The notes: a model not told the origin generated them from the letters alone. 64,000 bases of DNA from Streptomyces harbinensis (GCF_900116145.1 NZ_FPAB01000008.1:62001-126000), one strand, 5' to 3'; shown: positions 44,970 to 53,701, counted from the first letter of the stretch. A program made the numbers and translations.

Positions 44970-46774
44970 GCCGTCGCCCCGGCGGCGGGGGCGGGGTCCG
45001 GGTGGCCCAGGGCGCGGCGGACGGCGGCGGCCAGCTCGCGTTCGGGGTGCGCGCCGGCCCGGGTGGCGCGCCAGGCGATGTGCTGGTCGGGGCGGACCAG
45101 TACGGCTCCGTCGTCGCCGGTGCCGCGCACCGCCGACCAGGTGCCGTCCTCGTCGCGGAAGCCCGCCGGCTCGTCGGCGGTGCCGACGGCCACCACCTCC
45201 AGCGGTACGCCGTACGCCTCGGCGGTCTCCTTGGCGGCCAGCCGCCAGGCGTCGCCGTCGGGGCCGGTGATCAGGACGAAGCCGCCGGAGCGGCCCACCA
45301 GGTCCTGGGTGCTGAGCCGTTCGGCGCCCCGGGTCAGCCAGGCGTGCGGCAGCCGGTGGCCGGGCCGGGTGACGGGGTGGTGGACGCTGCCCATCGGATC
45401 CAGCGGCGGGCGCGGGGTGCCGTCCGGCACCAGGGCGCCCCTGTCGTAGTGGAAGCCGATCTCGATGTCGTGCGCCTGGTACTCCACCCGCTGGGTGGCG
45501 AAGACCTCCGCCGTTCTGGCCCGCAGGGTGTCACCCATCGGGGTGTCGGCGAACAGCGCGCGGAAGTTGGCCCGGGTGGTCTCGGGCGGCGCGCCGGGCA
45601 TCAGGCCGAGTCCCGCGTGCAGGACGCCGTGGTTGCGGAAGGCGAACATGGCCCATTCCATGGAGCGGCGGGCGACCGGCAGCCGCTCCGACTCGTAGGA
45701 GTCCAGCAGTTCCTCGCCCGCGGTGCCGCCGAGCACGGCTGCCAGTTTCCAGGCGGCGTTGTGCGCGTCCTGCACGGCGGTGTTCAGACCGAGTCCGGTG
45801 GCGGGCGGCTGGCGGTGCGCCGCGTCGCCGGCCAGCAGGACGCGACCCACCCGGAAGGTCCGGGCGATGACGGCCTCGGGCGTGTAGCGGCTGACCTGGT
45901 GCACGGTGACGTCCAGCTCGGGCAGTTTGAGCAGTTCCCTGACCCGGGCGACGGTGGCCTCCTCCCCCAGGTCGAGTTCGATGCCGGCGGGCAGGTGGAA
46001 GTGCAGCGCCCACTCCTGCGAGGCCAGTCCCCAGCCGGGGCCCATGGCGACCATGCCGTAGCGGGAGACGAGGCCGCCGTCCGGGCTGACGAAGTTGGTG
46101 ATGAGCACCTTGTCGCCGCTCCACCACCGGGACAGGTCGGCGCTGAAGTGCACGGAGATGACGTTCCAGGAGCCGCCGTCGCCGTCCATGGTCACGCCGA
46201 GGGTGTCGCCGATGCCGCGTCCGCCGTCCGCGCCCAGCAGATAGCGGGCGCGTACGGTGCGGGTGGTGCCGGTGGCGCGGTCGGTGATCCGGGCGGTGAC
46301 CCCGTCGGCGTCCTGGGTGAACTCCTCCATCAGGTGGTGGAAGCGCACCATGCCGGGGGCCCGCTCCTCGGCGTGCCGGCGCAGCAGCGGTTCCAGGCGG
46401 TGCTGGGGGAGGTTGGTGGAGGGGCACGGGCTGTCGGCCGCGTACGGGGCGGCGGTGCTGCCGCCGCCGAAGGAGTCCATGCGGTGCAGGTCGCGTGCGT
46501 CCAGTTCGCCGTCGCCGGCCAGGGAGGTGCGCCAGGCGACCTCGCTCATGTGGGCCAGCGGGGCGCTGAGCGCGTACACGTCCTCGGCCACGCCGTGCTG
46601 GCGGAAGATCTCCATGGTCCGCTGGTTGAGGTAGTGCGCGCGGGGCAGCACGGAGGTGGACTCGCGCCGTTCGACCAGCAGGTGCCGTACCCCCAGGTCG
46701 GACAGGAAGAGCGAGGCGGTGAGCCCGCAGCCGCCTCCTCCGACGATGAGCACCGGGACTTCTTCGTCAATCAT
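44966..46774 (-). CDS. Class A FAD aromatic hydroxylase (TfdB/MhpA-like)
   Basis: This 602-residue single-component flavin monooxygenase of the PHBH superfamily has the N-terminal FAD motif IVGGGGCGLTASLFL, the NADPH/FAD motif LLGADGGRG and GDAAHRQPPATGLGLNTAVQDAHNAAWKLA. A C-terminal thioredoxin-like extension of about 170 residues is typical of the phenol-hydroxylase branch (dichlorophenol hydroxylase-like). It would hydroxylate an aromatic ring, or perform a Baeyer-Villiger-like or epoxidation step, using NAD(P)H and O2. It lies between the ferredoxin reductase and the epoxide-hydrolase-like gene. Confidence 0.92.
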   Translation of the reverse strand: MIDEEVPVLIVGGGGCGLTASLFLSDLGVRHLLVERRESTSVLPRAHYLNQRTMEIFRQHGVAEDVYALSAPLAHMSEVAWRTSLAGDGELDARDLHRMDSFGGGSTAAPYAADSPCPSTNLPQHRLEPLLRRHAEERAPGMVRFHHLMEEFTQDADGVTARITDRATGTTRTVRARYLLGADGGRGIGDTLGVTMDGDGGSWNVISVHFSADLSRWWSGDKVLITNFVSPDGGLVSRYGMVAMGPGWGLASQEWALHFHLPAGIELDLGEEATVARVRELLKLPELDVTVHQVSRYTPEAVIARTFRVGRVLLAGDAAHRQPPATGLGLNTAVQDAHNAAWKLAAVLGGTAGEELLDSYESERLPVARRSMEWAMFAFRNHGVLHAGLGLMPGAPPETTRANFRALFADTPMGDTLRARTAEVFATQRVEYQAHDIEIGFHYDRGALVPDGTPRPPLDPMGSVHHPVTRPGHRLPHAWLTRGAERLSTQDLVGRSGGFVLITGPDGDAWRLAAKETAEAYGVPLEVVAVGTADEPAGFRDEDGTWSAVRGTGDDGAVLVRPDQHIAWRATRAGAHPERELAAAVRRALGHPDPAPAAGATA

Positions 46775-46847
46775 GGTTCTCTCTCCGCGGTCGGGCCGGG
46801 TGTGGCCGGGGATGGAGCGGGGTGGTGGTGCGGCGCCGGGGCGCCGG

Positions 46848-48002
46848 TCAGGGCGGGGTCAGGAGTGCGCGGGCGCCGCGCACGCCGTGCGGGCTGTTCC
46901 AGCCGACGACGCCGACGGGGCGTCCGGCGGTCTCGGCCACCGCGGCGAAGGTCCGGGTGGCCGGGTCGCCCTCGGTCACCCGGAGGCGGTCGCCGGCCGC
47001 CGGATCGCCGAAGACCTGGATCCGTACGCCGTGCTGGTCGGTCCAGAAGTACGGGACGGGGCGGTGCGGGCGGTCGGCGCCGAGGATGTTGCCGGCGACG
47101 GCCAGGGCGCTCTCGGTGGCGTGGGAGCGGTTCTCCAGGCGCAGGGCGCGGCCCTGGCCCTCGTGCCACCAGCGCGCGACGTCCCCGACCGCCCAGACGT
47201 GCGCGGCGGCGCGGCACCGGGCGTCGCACAGCACGCCGTCGTCCAGGGTCAGTCCGCTGCCGTGCAGCCAGCCGGTGGCGGGGACCGAGCCCACGGCGAG
47301 GACCAGGGCGTCGGCGGCGACGGGGCCCTGCGAGGTGAGGACGCCGGTGATCCGTCCGCCGCCGTCGGTGACCGGGGCCTCGGCCTTGGTGCCGGTGAGC
47401 AGGGTGATGCCGTGGTCGCGGTGGAGGCCGGCCAGCAGCCGGGCGACGGGGGGGCCCAGCCGGTCGGCCATCGGGAGCGGCGCCGGGTCGATCAGGGTGA
47501 CTTCGAGGCCGAGGGTCCGGGCGGTGGCGGCGATCTCGCAGCCCAGGACGCCGGCGCCGATCACGGCGAGGCGGCGGGCGGTGCGCAGGTCCGCGCGCAG
47601 CCGCCGGGCGTCCTCCAGGGTGCGCAGGGTGTGCACGCCGGCCGGTCCGTCGAAGGCCGGCAGCCGGCGCGGGGTCAGCCCGGTGGCGAGGACCAGGTCG
47701 TCGTAGCGCAGGCGTTCCCCGTCGGCGAGGGTGATCTCGCGGGCGCCGGTGTCCAGGGCGACGGCCCGCCGGCCGGGCAGCAGTTCGATCCCGAGGGCGG
47801 CCAGGTCGGCGGGCGCGCGCAGGACGGTCCGCTCCGTGCCCCAGGCGCCGGAGAGCACCTGCTTGGACAGCGGGGGCCGGTCGTACGGCGGGTGCGGCTC
47901 CTCCCCCACCAGCCGGACCGGGCCCCGGTAGCCGCGGGCGCGCAGCGCCTGCGCGGTGGCGAGACCGGCCGCGGAGGCGCCGACGACCAGGACACCGTTC
48001 AT
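46848..48002 (-). CDS. NAD(P)H-dependent ferredoxin reductase
   Basis: This 384-residue FAD reductase resembles putidaredoxin/rhodocoxin reductase. It has the N-terminal FAD dinucleotide fold (VLVVGASAAGLATAQALR), PPYDRPPLSKQVL, the NADH-binding fold (RLAVIGAGVLGCEIAA) and the VWAVGDVARW motif. The ATG at 48002 overlaps the ferredoxin stop by ATGA. It should pass electrons from NAD(P)H to the adjacent ferredoxin and on to the P450, giving a complete three-component system within the operon. Confidence 0.95.
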   Translation of the reverse strand: MNGVLVVGASAAGLATAQALRARGYRGPVRLVGEEPHPPYDRPPLSKQVLSGAWGTERTVLRAPADLAALGIELLPGRRAVALDTGAREITLADGERLRYDDLVLATGLTPRRLPAFDGPAGVHTLRTLEDARRLRADLRTARRLAVIGAGVLGCEIAATARTLGLEVTLIDPAPLPMADRLGPPVARLLAGLHRDHGITLLTGTKAEAPVTDGGGRITGVLTSQGPVAADALVLAVGSVPATGWLHGSGLTLDDGVLCDARCRAAAHVWAVGDVARWWHEGQGRALRLENRSHATESALAVAGNILGADRPHRPVPYFWTDQHGVRIQVFGDPAAGDRLRVTEGDPATRTFAAVAETAGRPVGVVGWNSPHGVRGARALLTPP

Positions 48003-48214
48003 GCGGAACCGTCGCGTTCGCGCAGCAGGATGGCGGCGGCCGGGCACAGCAGCGCCGCCTCGCGGACGTGGGCGTACGCGCCGGGCGGCGGGGCGGCGTC
48101 CAGCAGGACGACGACGCCGTCCGTCTCGCGCTGGTCGAACACCTCCGGTGCGGCGGTGACGCAGTGTCCGGCGGCGACGCAGCGTGGTTCCTCGATCTCG
48201 ACCTTGAGGACCAT
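47999..48214 (-). CDS. Ferredoxin, P450 redox partner
   Basis: This 71-residue small ferredoxin has CVAAGHC and a late CP, the ligand spacing of a [3Fe-4S] protein, plus the AAPEVFDQR element seen in P450 partners. It sits between the P450 (20 bp upstream) and the ferredoxin reductase (4-base overlap). It is similar in layout to the ferredoxin at 20,008 but is not identical. Confidence 0.94.
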   Translation of the reverse strand: MVLKVEIEEPRCVAAGHCVTAAPEVFDQRETDGVVVLLDAAPPPGAYAHVREAALLCPAAAILLRERDGSA

Positions 48215-48233
48215 CGTGTTCTCCCGAGTGTGG

Positions 48234-49427
48234 TTACCAGGTCACCGGCAGGGTGTTGACGCTGAAGACGAGCGCCGTGGTGCGGTAGTCGATGGCGTCC
48301 GGCTCGACGGCCAGCCGCAGCGTCGGGAACCGGTTGAACAGGGCGGGCAGGGCGGTGCGCAGTTCGGCGCGGGCCAGTTGCTGGCCCAGGCACTGGTGGA
48401 CGCCGTAGCCGAAGGTGATGTGCGGCTGGGGTGCGCGGCGGACGTCCAGGGTGTCGAGGTCGGTGTCGGCCAGGGCGCGGTCGCGGTTGGCGACCAGGAC
48501 CGAGAGCACGACGCGTTCGCCGCGCCGGATCCGCCGGCCGCGGAGCTCGATGTCCTCGGCGGCCTCGCGGGGCATGGTGATGGCGGGCGAGCAGTAGCGC
48601 AGCAGTTCCTCGACGGCGCCGTCGAGGGCGGCGGGTTCGTCGCGGACCACGGCGAGCTGGTCGGGGTGTCGCAGCAGCAGGGTGCTGGAGCAGGCGAGCA
48701 TGCTGGCGGTGGTCTCGTGGCCGGCGACCAGCAGCATGTTGCCGATGCCGATGAGTTCGTCCTCGGTGAGCCGGTCTCCGTGGTCGCGCACGATGGCGCC
48801 CAGCAGGTTGTCGCCGGGGCTGCGCCGGTGGGCGGCGACCAGTTCGCCCATGTAGGCGTCCATCTCGACGAGGTTGGTGATGTGTTCCTCGCGGGTGGCG
48901 TTGACGTCCAGGCCGACCTGGGCGCGGCGCTGGAAGTCCGCGCGGTCGGCGTAGGGGACGCCGAGGAGTTCGCAGATGACGAGGGTGGGGATGGGGGTGC
49001 AGAAGGTGCTGATGAGGTCGGCGCCGGGTCCGGCGGCCGCCAGGGCGTCCAGCCGGCCGGCGACGATCTCCTCGATGACCGGCTGCAGGGCGCGGATGCG
49101 TTTGACGGTGAAGGCGCCGGTGAGCATGCGGCGCAGCCGGGTGTGGTCGGCGCCGTTGTAGTTGAGCAGATTGCCGGGCTGGTTGAGCATGCTGCGCGGT
49201 GCGTCGGGGTCGAAGACGAAGCCCATTTGGAGGCGTTCGTCGCTCAGCAGCGCCCTGGCGTCCTCGTAGCGGGTGACGGCGACGGCCTCGAAGGTGTCGA
49301 GGATGGGGCTGGGGACGTCGACGCGGGAGAGTTCCTCCTCCTTCTGCATCGCGTACAGCTCGGGCGCGGGGGTGAAGGGGCATCCGGCGGCGCGGGCCGC
49401 GAAGGGCAGCACCTGGGGTTCGGGCAT
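48234..49427 (-). CDS. Cytochrome P450
   Basis: This 397-residue bacterial P450 has LLVAGHETTASM in the I helix, EELLRY for the K-helix ExxR, and the heme loop FGYGVHQCLGQQLARAEL. The N-terminus contains the common actinobacterial segment CPFTPAPEL. Stop codon TAA. With the adjacent ferredoxin and reductase it forms a self-sufficient electron-transfer set that should oxidise the terpenoid skeleton. It lies 69 bp after a polyprenyl synthase gene. Confidence 0.95.
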   Translation of the reverse strand: MPEPQVLPFAARAAGCPFTPAPELYAMQKEEELSRVDVPSPILDTFEAVAVTRYEDARALLSDERLQMGFVFDPDAPRSMLNQPGNLLNYNGADHTRLRRMLTGAFTVKRIRALQPVIEEIVAGRLDALAAAGPGADLISTFCTPIPTLVICELLGVPYADRADFQRRAQVGLDVNATREEHITNLVEMDAYMGELVAAHRRSPGDNLLGAIVRDHGDRLTEDELIGIGNMLLVAGHETTASMLACSSTLLLRHPDQLAVVRDEPAALDGAVEELLRYCSPAITMPREAAEDIELRGRRIRRGERVVLSVLVANRDRALADTDLDTLDVRRAPQPHITFGYGVHQCLGQQLARAELRTALPALFNRFPTLRLAVEPDAIDYRTTALVFSVNTLPVTW

Positions 49428-49496
49428 GGCGCGGGGCCTTCCTGTCCGGTCGTTGCGGTGGGGCGCGGGGGCGGGGCGGGCGGGGCGGGCGGGGGC

Positions 49497-50528
49497 TCAG
49501 AAGCGGCGGCCGACGACGAACCGGGCGAGTTCCAGGAATTCCTCGCGCGGCGCGTCGGCGATGCCGGCTCCGTCCAGGCACTCCCGGGCCGCCGTGATCC
49601 GGCGGTCCGCCTCCGTGCGGGCCCAGTCCCGGCCGCCGGCCCGCTCCACGAGGTCGGCGACGCGCCGGACCTCGGGCTCGGTCAGGGGCGCGGAGCGCAG
49701 GTACAGGGCGCGCAGTTCGTCGCTTCCGGGTGCGTTCAGGGCCGCCACCACGGGCAGGGACTTCTTGCGGACCCGCAGGTCGGCGCCGACCTGTTTGCCG
49801 GTGCGGTCCGGGTCGCCCCAGATGCCCAGCAGGTCGTCGACGAGCTGGAAGGCGAGGCCGATGTGTTCGCCGAAGGCGGCCAGCCGCTCGACGCGGGCGG
49901 GTGCGGCTCCCACCAGGGCGGCGCCCAGGGAGCAGGCGCAGCCGAGCAGGGCGCCAGTCTTGTCCCCGGCCATCCGCACGCATTCGGGGAGCGTGACGTC
50001 GTCGCGCCGTTCGAAGGCGACGTCGGCGCTCTGGCCGCTGATCATCCGCTGGGTGGCGGTGGTCAGCCGGGTGGCGGCCGGGCGGGCGCCGGGCAGCGGG
50101 GCGTCCAGCAGGGCGCTGGTGGCGGCGGCTGCCATCGCGTCGCCGGCCAGGATGGTGTGCGGGACGCCGAAGACGGTCCAGGCGGTGGGGCGTCCGCGCC
50201 GGGTGGTGTCGCCGTCCATGATGTCGTCGTGGAGCAGTGAGAAGTTGTGGACGAGTTCGATGGCGACGGCGGCCGGCAGACCGTCGGCCACGGTGCCGCC
50301 CGCCGCCCGGGCGGAGAGCAGGGCGAGGGTGGGGCGGAGCAGTTTGCCGCCCCGGGTGCCGGTGGGCCGGCCCTCGGCGTCCGCCCATCCCAGGTGGTAG
50401 TGGGCGATGTGCCGCAGGTGGGGGTGCAGTTGGCGCTGTACGGTCTCGCGCAGGGCTGCTTCGAGCCCGGCCCGCTCGGTGTCCGGGCGCGCCGGGGCGG
50501 GGGCGGTGGAGGCGGGGGTGGCCGTCAT
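49497..50528 (-). CDS. Polyprenyl diphosphate synthase (probable GGPP-type)
   Basis: This 343-residue trans-polyprenyl synthase has both aspartate-rich motifs: FARM LLHDDIMDGDTTRRG and SARM FQLVDDLLGIWGD, followed by GK and the KKSLPV lysine. The fifth residue before the first DD is Phe, with no FARM insertion, a pattern associated with short-chain (C15-C20) products of archaeal-type GGPP synthases. Product length is inference. The ATG at 50528 is chosen because the frame further upstream is a shadow of the fusion gene. Substrates IPP and DMAPP would come from the ispH-dxs-ispG module. Confidence 0.92.
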   Translation of the reverse strand: MTATPASTAPAPARPDTERAGLEAALRETVQRQLHPHLRHIAHYHLGWADAEGRPTGTRGGKLLRPTLALLSARAAGGTVADGLPAAVAIELVHNFSLLHDDIMDGDTTRRGRPTAWTVFGVPHTILAGDAMAAAATSALLDAPLPGARPAATRLTTATQRMISGQSADVAFERRDDVTLPECVRMAGDKTGALLGCACSLGAALVGAAPARVERLAAFGEHIGLAFQLVDDLLGIWGDPDRTGKQVGADLRVRKKSLPVVAALNAPGSDELRALYLRSAPLTEPEVRRVADLVERAGGRDWARTEADRRITAARECLDGAGIADAPREEFLELARFVVGRRF

Positions 50529-50595
50529 GGGGCCGGCCGGCTGACGGGTGACGCGCTGGAGTGGGGCATGGTGCACCTTCGCTGTCGGCGGGTGG

Positions 50596-52599
50596 TCAGG
50601 GCGTGGGCAGGTCGCGCGGGGTGGGCACGGGGGTGCCCAGCAAGGTGCGGCGCAGCACCCGGGGTGAGGTGAGCAGGGTGCGGGGCGGGGCCAGCAGGAA
50701 GAGCACGTCCCGGTTGGCGGTGCACACCACCGGGTCGCCGGGGACGTGGGCGCGCACCCGGTCCAGGTAGCGGGTGAGCAGCCGGGCGGTGGGGCCGGTG
50801 CGGACCGCGTTGCCGGTGGCGCCGGGCATGGGGCTGTCGGCGCCGGTGGCGACGTCCCAGGCGGGGGCGGCGGCGCGCAGGGCGGCCCGCTGGAGGGTGT
50901 GCGCGGTGGGCGTGCGCGGGGCGGCCAGGGCGCGGGAGAGGGCGAGGGCGGTGAGCGCGGCGACGGACAGGCCCTGTCCGTAGACGGGGTTGAGGGCGCA
51001 GGCCGCGTCGCCGACGACCAGGAGGCCGCCGTGGTCCCGGCCGAGCCGGTCGTAGCGGCGGCGCCGGTTGGCGGTGTGCCGGTAGCCGACGGGGCGGCCG
51101 GCCGGGTGGGCCGTACTGAGCCAGGTGTGCGGGGCGGGGTGCGGCAGCCGGTGGGCGAACTCGACGAACGCCTCCGGGTCATTGGGCGGGGCCATGTCCC
51201 GGGGGCCGGAGAGGGTGACCGTCCAGCGGCCGTCCTCGACGGGCATGACGATCGCCCCGAGCGGTGCGGTCGCCTCGGGGACGATGTAGAAGCCTCGGAG
51301 GCCGCGGGGCGGCGCGTCGCCGTCGAACAGGCAGCTGGCGTAGGCGCGTCCGGTCTCCAGGACCTCCTCGGCGGGCGGGGTACCGCCCAGTGCGGCCAGC
51401 CACTGGGGGGTGCGGCTGGCGCGTCCGGTGGCGTCCACCACGAGGTCGGCGGCGAGTTCGCGCGGGGCGGGATCGCCCGTTCCCCGCTCGCGCAGGGTCA
51501 CGCCGGTGATGTGTCCTGGCCGGCCGAGCAGCCCGGTGGCCTCGGTCCCGGGGCGCAGCCCGATCGCGGGGTGGGCGAGGACGAGCCGGCGGATGTGGTG
51601 TTCGAGGACGGGGCGGGTGGGGCTGAGGATGGGGGCGGACGGGTTGCGGCGGGAGATCCACTGCCCGCCCTGCCAGACGCCGACGTCGCCGGGGACCGCG
51701 AGCCGGGGGGCGCCGGCCGCCGCGAGTTCGGGGGCGAGGCCGGGGAGCAGCCGGGTGAGCGCGTCGATGCCGCTGGCCAGCAGGATGTGGGTGTGACGGG
51801 ACTGCGGGACCCCGGGGCGGGGGGCGGGGTGGTCCTCGATCCGGTCGCGTTCCAGGATCGTCACCCGGTCCGCGTGGTCGGCGAGGACGTACGCGGTCAG
51901 CAGTCCGGCCACGCTGCCGCCCAGGACCACGACGTGGCCCAGCCGGGCGGCGGGCGCGGTGGCCGGGCCGGACGGCGCGGGGCGCGGCGGCGCGGCGTGC
52001 GGCGTGGTGTCCGGCGTGGTTCCCGGTGCGGCGTGCGGGGTGGCGGCCGGTACGGCGTCCGGCGGGTTCTCCAGCCGGGAGGCGAGGAAGCGCCGGCCGG
52101 AGGTGGCGCCGGTGCCGGGCTCGTCACCGAGCATGTGCGCGACCAGGTCCAGATGGGTCGCGCGCCAGCGCCGTACGGCCGCGTCCAGCGCGCCGGACCG
52201 GTCGCCGTCCGGGTTCCCGGTGAGCCGCGCGGTGAGCGCGAACAGTTCGCGGAACTGCTCGGACTGGAGCCCGCTCGCGGTGCCGAAGCGGTCCCGGAAG
52301 GCGAGGAAGTCCTCCCGCCGCAGGGTGCGGCGCAGCAGGGTCAGCTGGCCCTCCAGCGCGCCGATCAGCCGGACGGCCCGGTCGGTGCGGTGGGCCCGGC
52401 AGGCCGGTCCGCAGGGGCCGGCGTCGAGGTGCCGCAGGTCGACGAGGACCTGGCTGAGCAGGGTCTCGGACGCCTGGTGGACGACGATGAACAGCCGCTC
52501 GCTGTCGCTGAGGTCCCGCTGCTCCCGGGGGGTGAGGGGGACCTGGAGCGCGAGGAGTTCGTCCAGGCGCAGGTACGTCGCGTAGGTGGGGGAGGTCAT
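50596..52599 (-). CDS. Fusion: trimmed tryptophan 2,3-dioxygenase + FAD monooxygenase
   Basis: This 667-residue protein joins two oxygenase families. Residues 5-176 resemble heme-dependent tryptophan 2,3-dioxygenase: TYATYLRLDELLALQ, FIVVHQASE (His41, equivalent of distal His55), FRDRFGTASGLQS (Arg102, equivalent of the carboxylate-binding Arg117) and WRATH with PGTGATSG (His149, equivalent of the proximal heme ligand His240). Roughly 75 residues found between the last two motifs in normal TDO are missing. A Pro/Ala/Thr-rich linker (about 178-218) leads to an FAD monooxygenase/epoxidase domain: VVVLGGSVAGLL, VVDATGRASRTP, VVGDAACALNPVYGQGL. The ATG has GAGGAG upstream. Neighbours suggest a terpene epoxidase role for the FAD half; the heme half implies an indole substrate or heme-peroxo chemistry. 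Confidence 0.85.
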   Translation of the reverse strand: MTSPTYATYLRLDELLALQVPLTPREQRDLSDSERLFIVVHQASETLLSQVLVDLRHLDAGPCGPACRAHRTDRAVRLIGALEGQLTLLRRTLRREDFLAFRDRFGTASGLQSEQFRELFALTARLTGNPDGDRSGALDAAVRRWRATHLDLVAHMLGDEPGTGATSGRRFLASRLENPPDAVPAATPHAAPGTTPDTTPHAAPPRPAPSGPATAPAARLGHVVVLGGSVAGLLTAYVLADHADRVTILERDRIEDHPAPRPGVPQSRHTHILLASGIDALTRLLPGLAPELAAAGAPRLAVPGDVGVWQGGQWISRRNPSAPILSPTRPVLEHHIRRLVLAHPAIGLRPGTEATGLLGRPGHITGVTLRERGTGDPAPRELAADLVVDATGRASRTPQWLAALGGTPPAEEVLETGRAYASCLFDGDAPPRGLRGFYIVPEATAPLGAIVMPVEDGRWTVTLSGPRDMAPPNDPEAFVEFAHRLPHPAPHTWLSTAHPAGRPVGYRHTANRRRRYDRLGRDHGGLLVVGDAACALNPVYGQGLSVAALTALALSRALAAPRTPTAHTLQRAALRAAAPAWDVATGADSPMPGATGNAVRTGPTARLLTRYLDRVRAHVPGDPVVCTANRDVLFLLAPPRTLLTSPRVLRRTLLGTPVPTPRDLPTP

Positions 52600-52628
52600 C
52601 GGGCCAGCTCCTCGGGGGTGGGTCCGCG

Positions 52629-53618
52629 TCACACCAGGCGACCCGGCACGGTGAGGTCCTCCAGGGCGTCGCGGTGCGGGCCGGGCGGCAGGGTCTCCAG
52701 GGCCGCCGTGGCCTGCTGGACGTGACGGTGGGACACCTCCCGTGCCGCCTGCACCCCGTCGTGGGCGTGCACCAGGTCCGACATGGCGGCGTAGCGCTCG
52801 GCGGCGGGTGCGGCGGTGTCGGCGAGCAGTCGTTCGATGTGCTGTTGTTCGGCACGGGGGGCGCGGGCGTGGGCGAGCAGCACCGGGAGGGTGGGGCGCC
52901 CGTTGCGGACGTCGGAGATGTTGGGTTTTCCGGCCCGGGTGCCGTCGTAGGGCATCAGGTCGTCGCGGATCTGGTAGGCGATGCCCAGCTGGTCGCTGTA
53001 CCGGCTGAGCGCCTGCAGCGCGGTGTCGTCGGCGCCGCCGAGGGCGCCGCCCACGCCGCAGGCCATCCACAGCAGGGCACCGCTCTTGTCCGCGATCATG
53101 TCGAGGTAGGAGGGGACGGGGCAGATCTCGCGGCTCATCCGGATCTCCCGGATGGCCGCGTCGCCGATGCGCAGGCCGGCCCGGGAGAGGATGGCCAGGG
53201 CCTGGGCGACGCGGTCGGCGGGGGCGCCGGCCTGCCGGCACTCCGAGAGGGCCGCGAAGCCGTGGAAGAACAGTCCGTCGCCGCCGACGATGGCGCTCTG
53301 CCGGCCGAACACCGAGTGGGCGGCGGGTTTGCCGCGCCGCTGGGTGTCGCTGTCGATGATGTCGTCGTGCATCATCGCGCCGACCTGGACGCACTCCAGG
53401 GCCACGGCGGCGGGCAGGGCGGTCGCCAGATCGCCGCCGACCGCGAGGCTGGAGCGGATCAGCAGCCAGGGGCCCATCATCTTGCCGAAGGGCACCAGTC
53501 CGTACCGCACCACTTCGTCGAGGCCCGAAACGCCGAGCGGCCAGCGGCCCTCCACCTCGGCTCTCACCATGGCGGCCACCTCGGGATCGGCGACCTGGGG
53601 CACATCGATGTCGGTCAT
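52629..53618 (-). CDS. Polyprenyl diphosphate synthase (second)
   Basis: This 329-residue protein is the first gene of the minus-strand operon. It has the FARM AMMHDDIIDSDTQRRGKP and the SARM YQIRDDLMPYDG, with the KSGALLW lysine segment between them. The residue five before the first DD is Gly rather than an aromatic. That loosens the chain-length floor, so its product may be longer than that of the other synthase, or the two may act as partners. The ATG at 53618 follows a 17-bp direct repeat region. Both catalytic Asp motifs look intact. Confidence 0.9.
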   Translation of the reverse strand: MTDIDVPQVADPEVAAMVRAEVEGRWPLGVSGLDEVVRYGLVPFGKMMGPWLLIRSSLAVGGDLATALPAAVALECVQVGAMMHDDIIDSDTQRRGKPAAHSVFGRQSAIVGGDGLFFHGFAALSECRQAGAPADRVAQALAILSRAGLRIGDAAIREIRMSREICPVPSYLDMIADKSGALLWMACGVGGALGGADDTALQALSRYSDQLGIAYQIRDDLMPYDGTRAGKPNISDVRNGRPTLPVLLAHARAPRAEQQHIERLLADTAAPAAERYAAMSDLVHAHDGVQAAREVSHRHVQQATAALETLPPGPHRDALEDLTVPGRLV

Positions 53619-53701
53619 GGATTCGACGGTAGGGAGCCCGCCGGGGGGTGTCCGCACCCGCGAGGGACCTGGGCCCGAGAGGGACCAGGGGTTGGCATCT
53701 T
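53619..53701 (-). promoter_or_regulatory. Terpenoid operon promoter region with direct repeat
   Basis: The region upstream of the ten-gene operon contains two copies of GGTCCCTC (minus strand) at 53679-53686 and 53662-53669, spaced 17 bp start to start and lying about 44-68 bp before the ATG. Direct repeats in this position resemble activator sites of pathway regulators. The operon runs through to the cyclase at 42,518 with only short gaps or overlaps. Confidence 0.5.
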
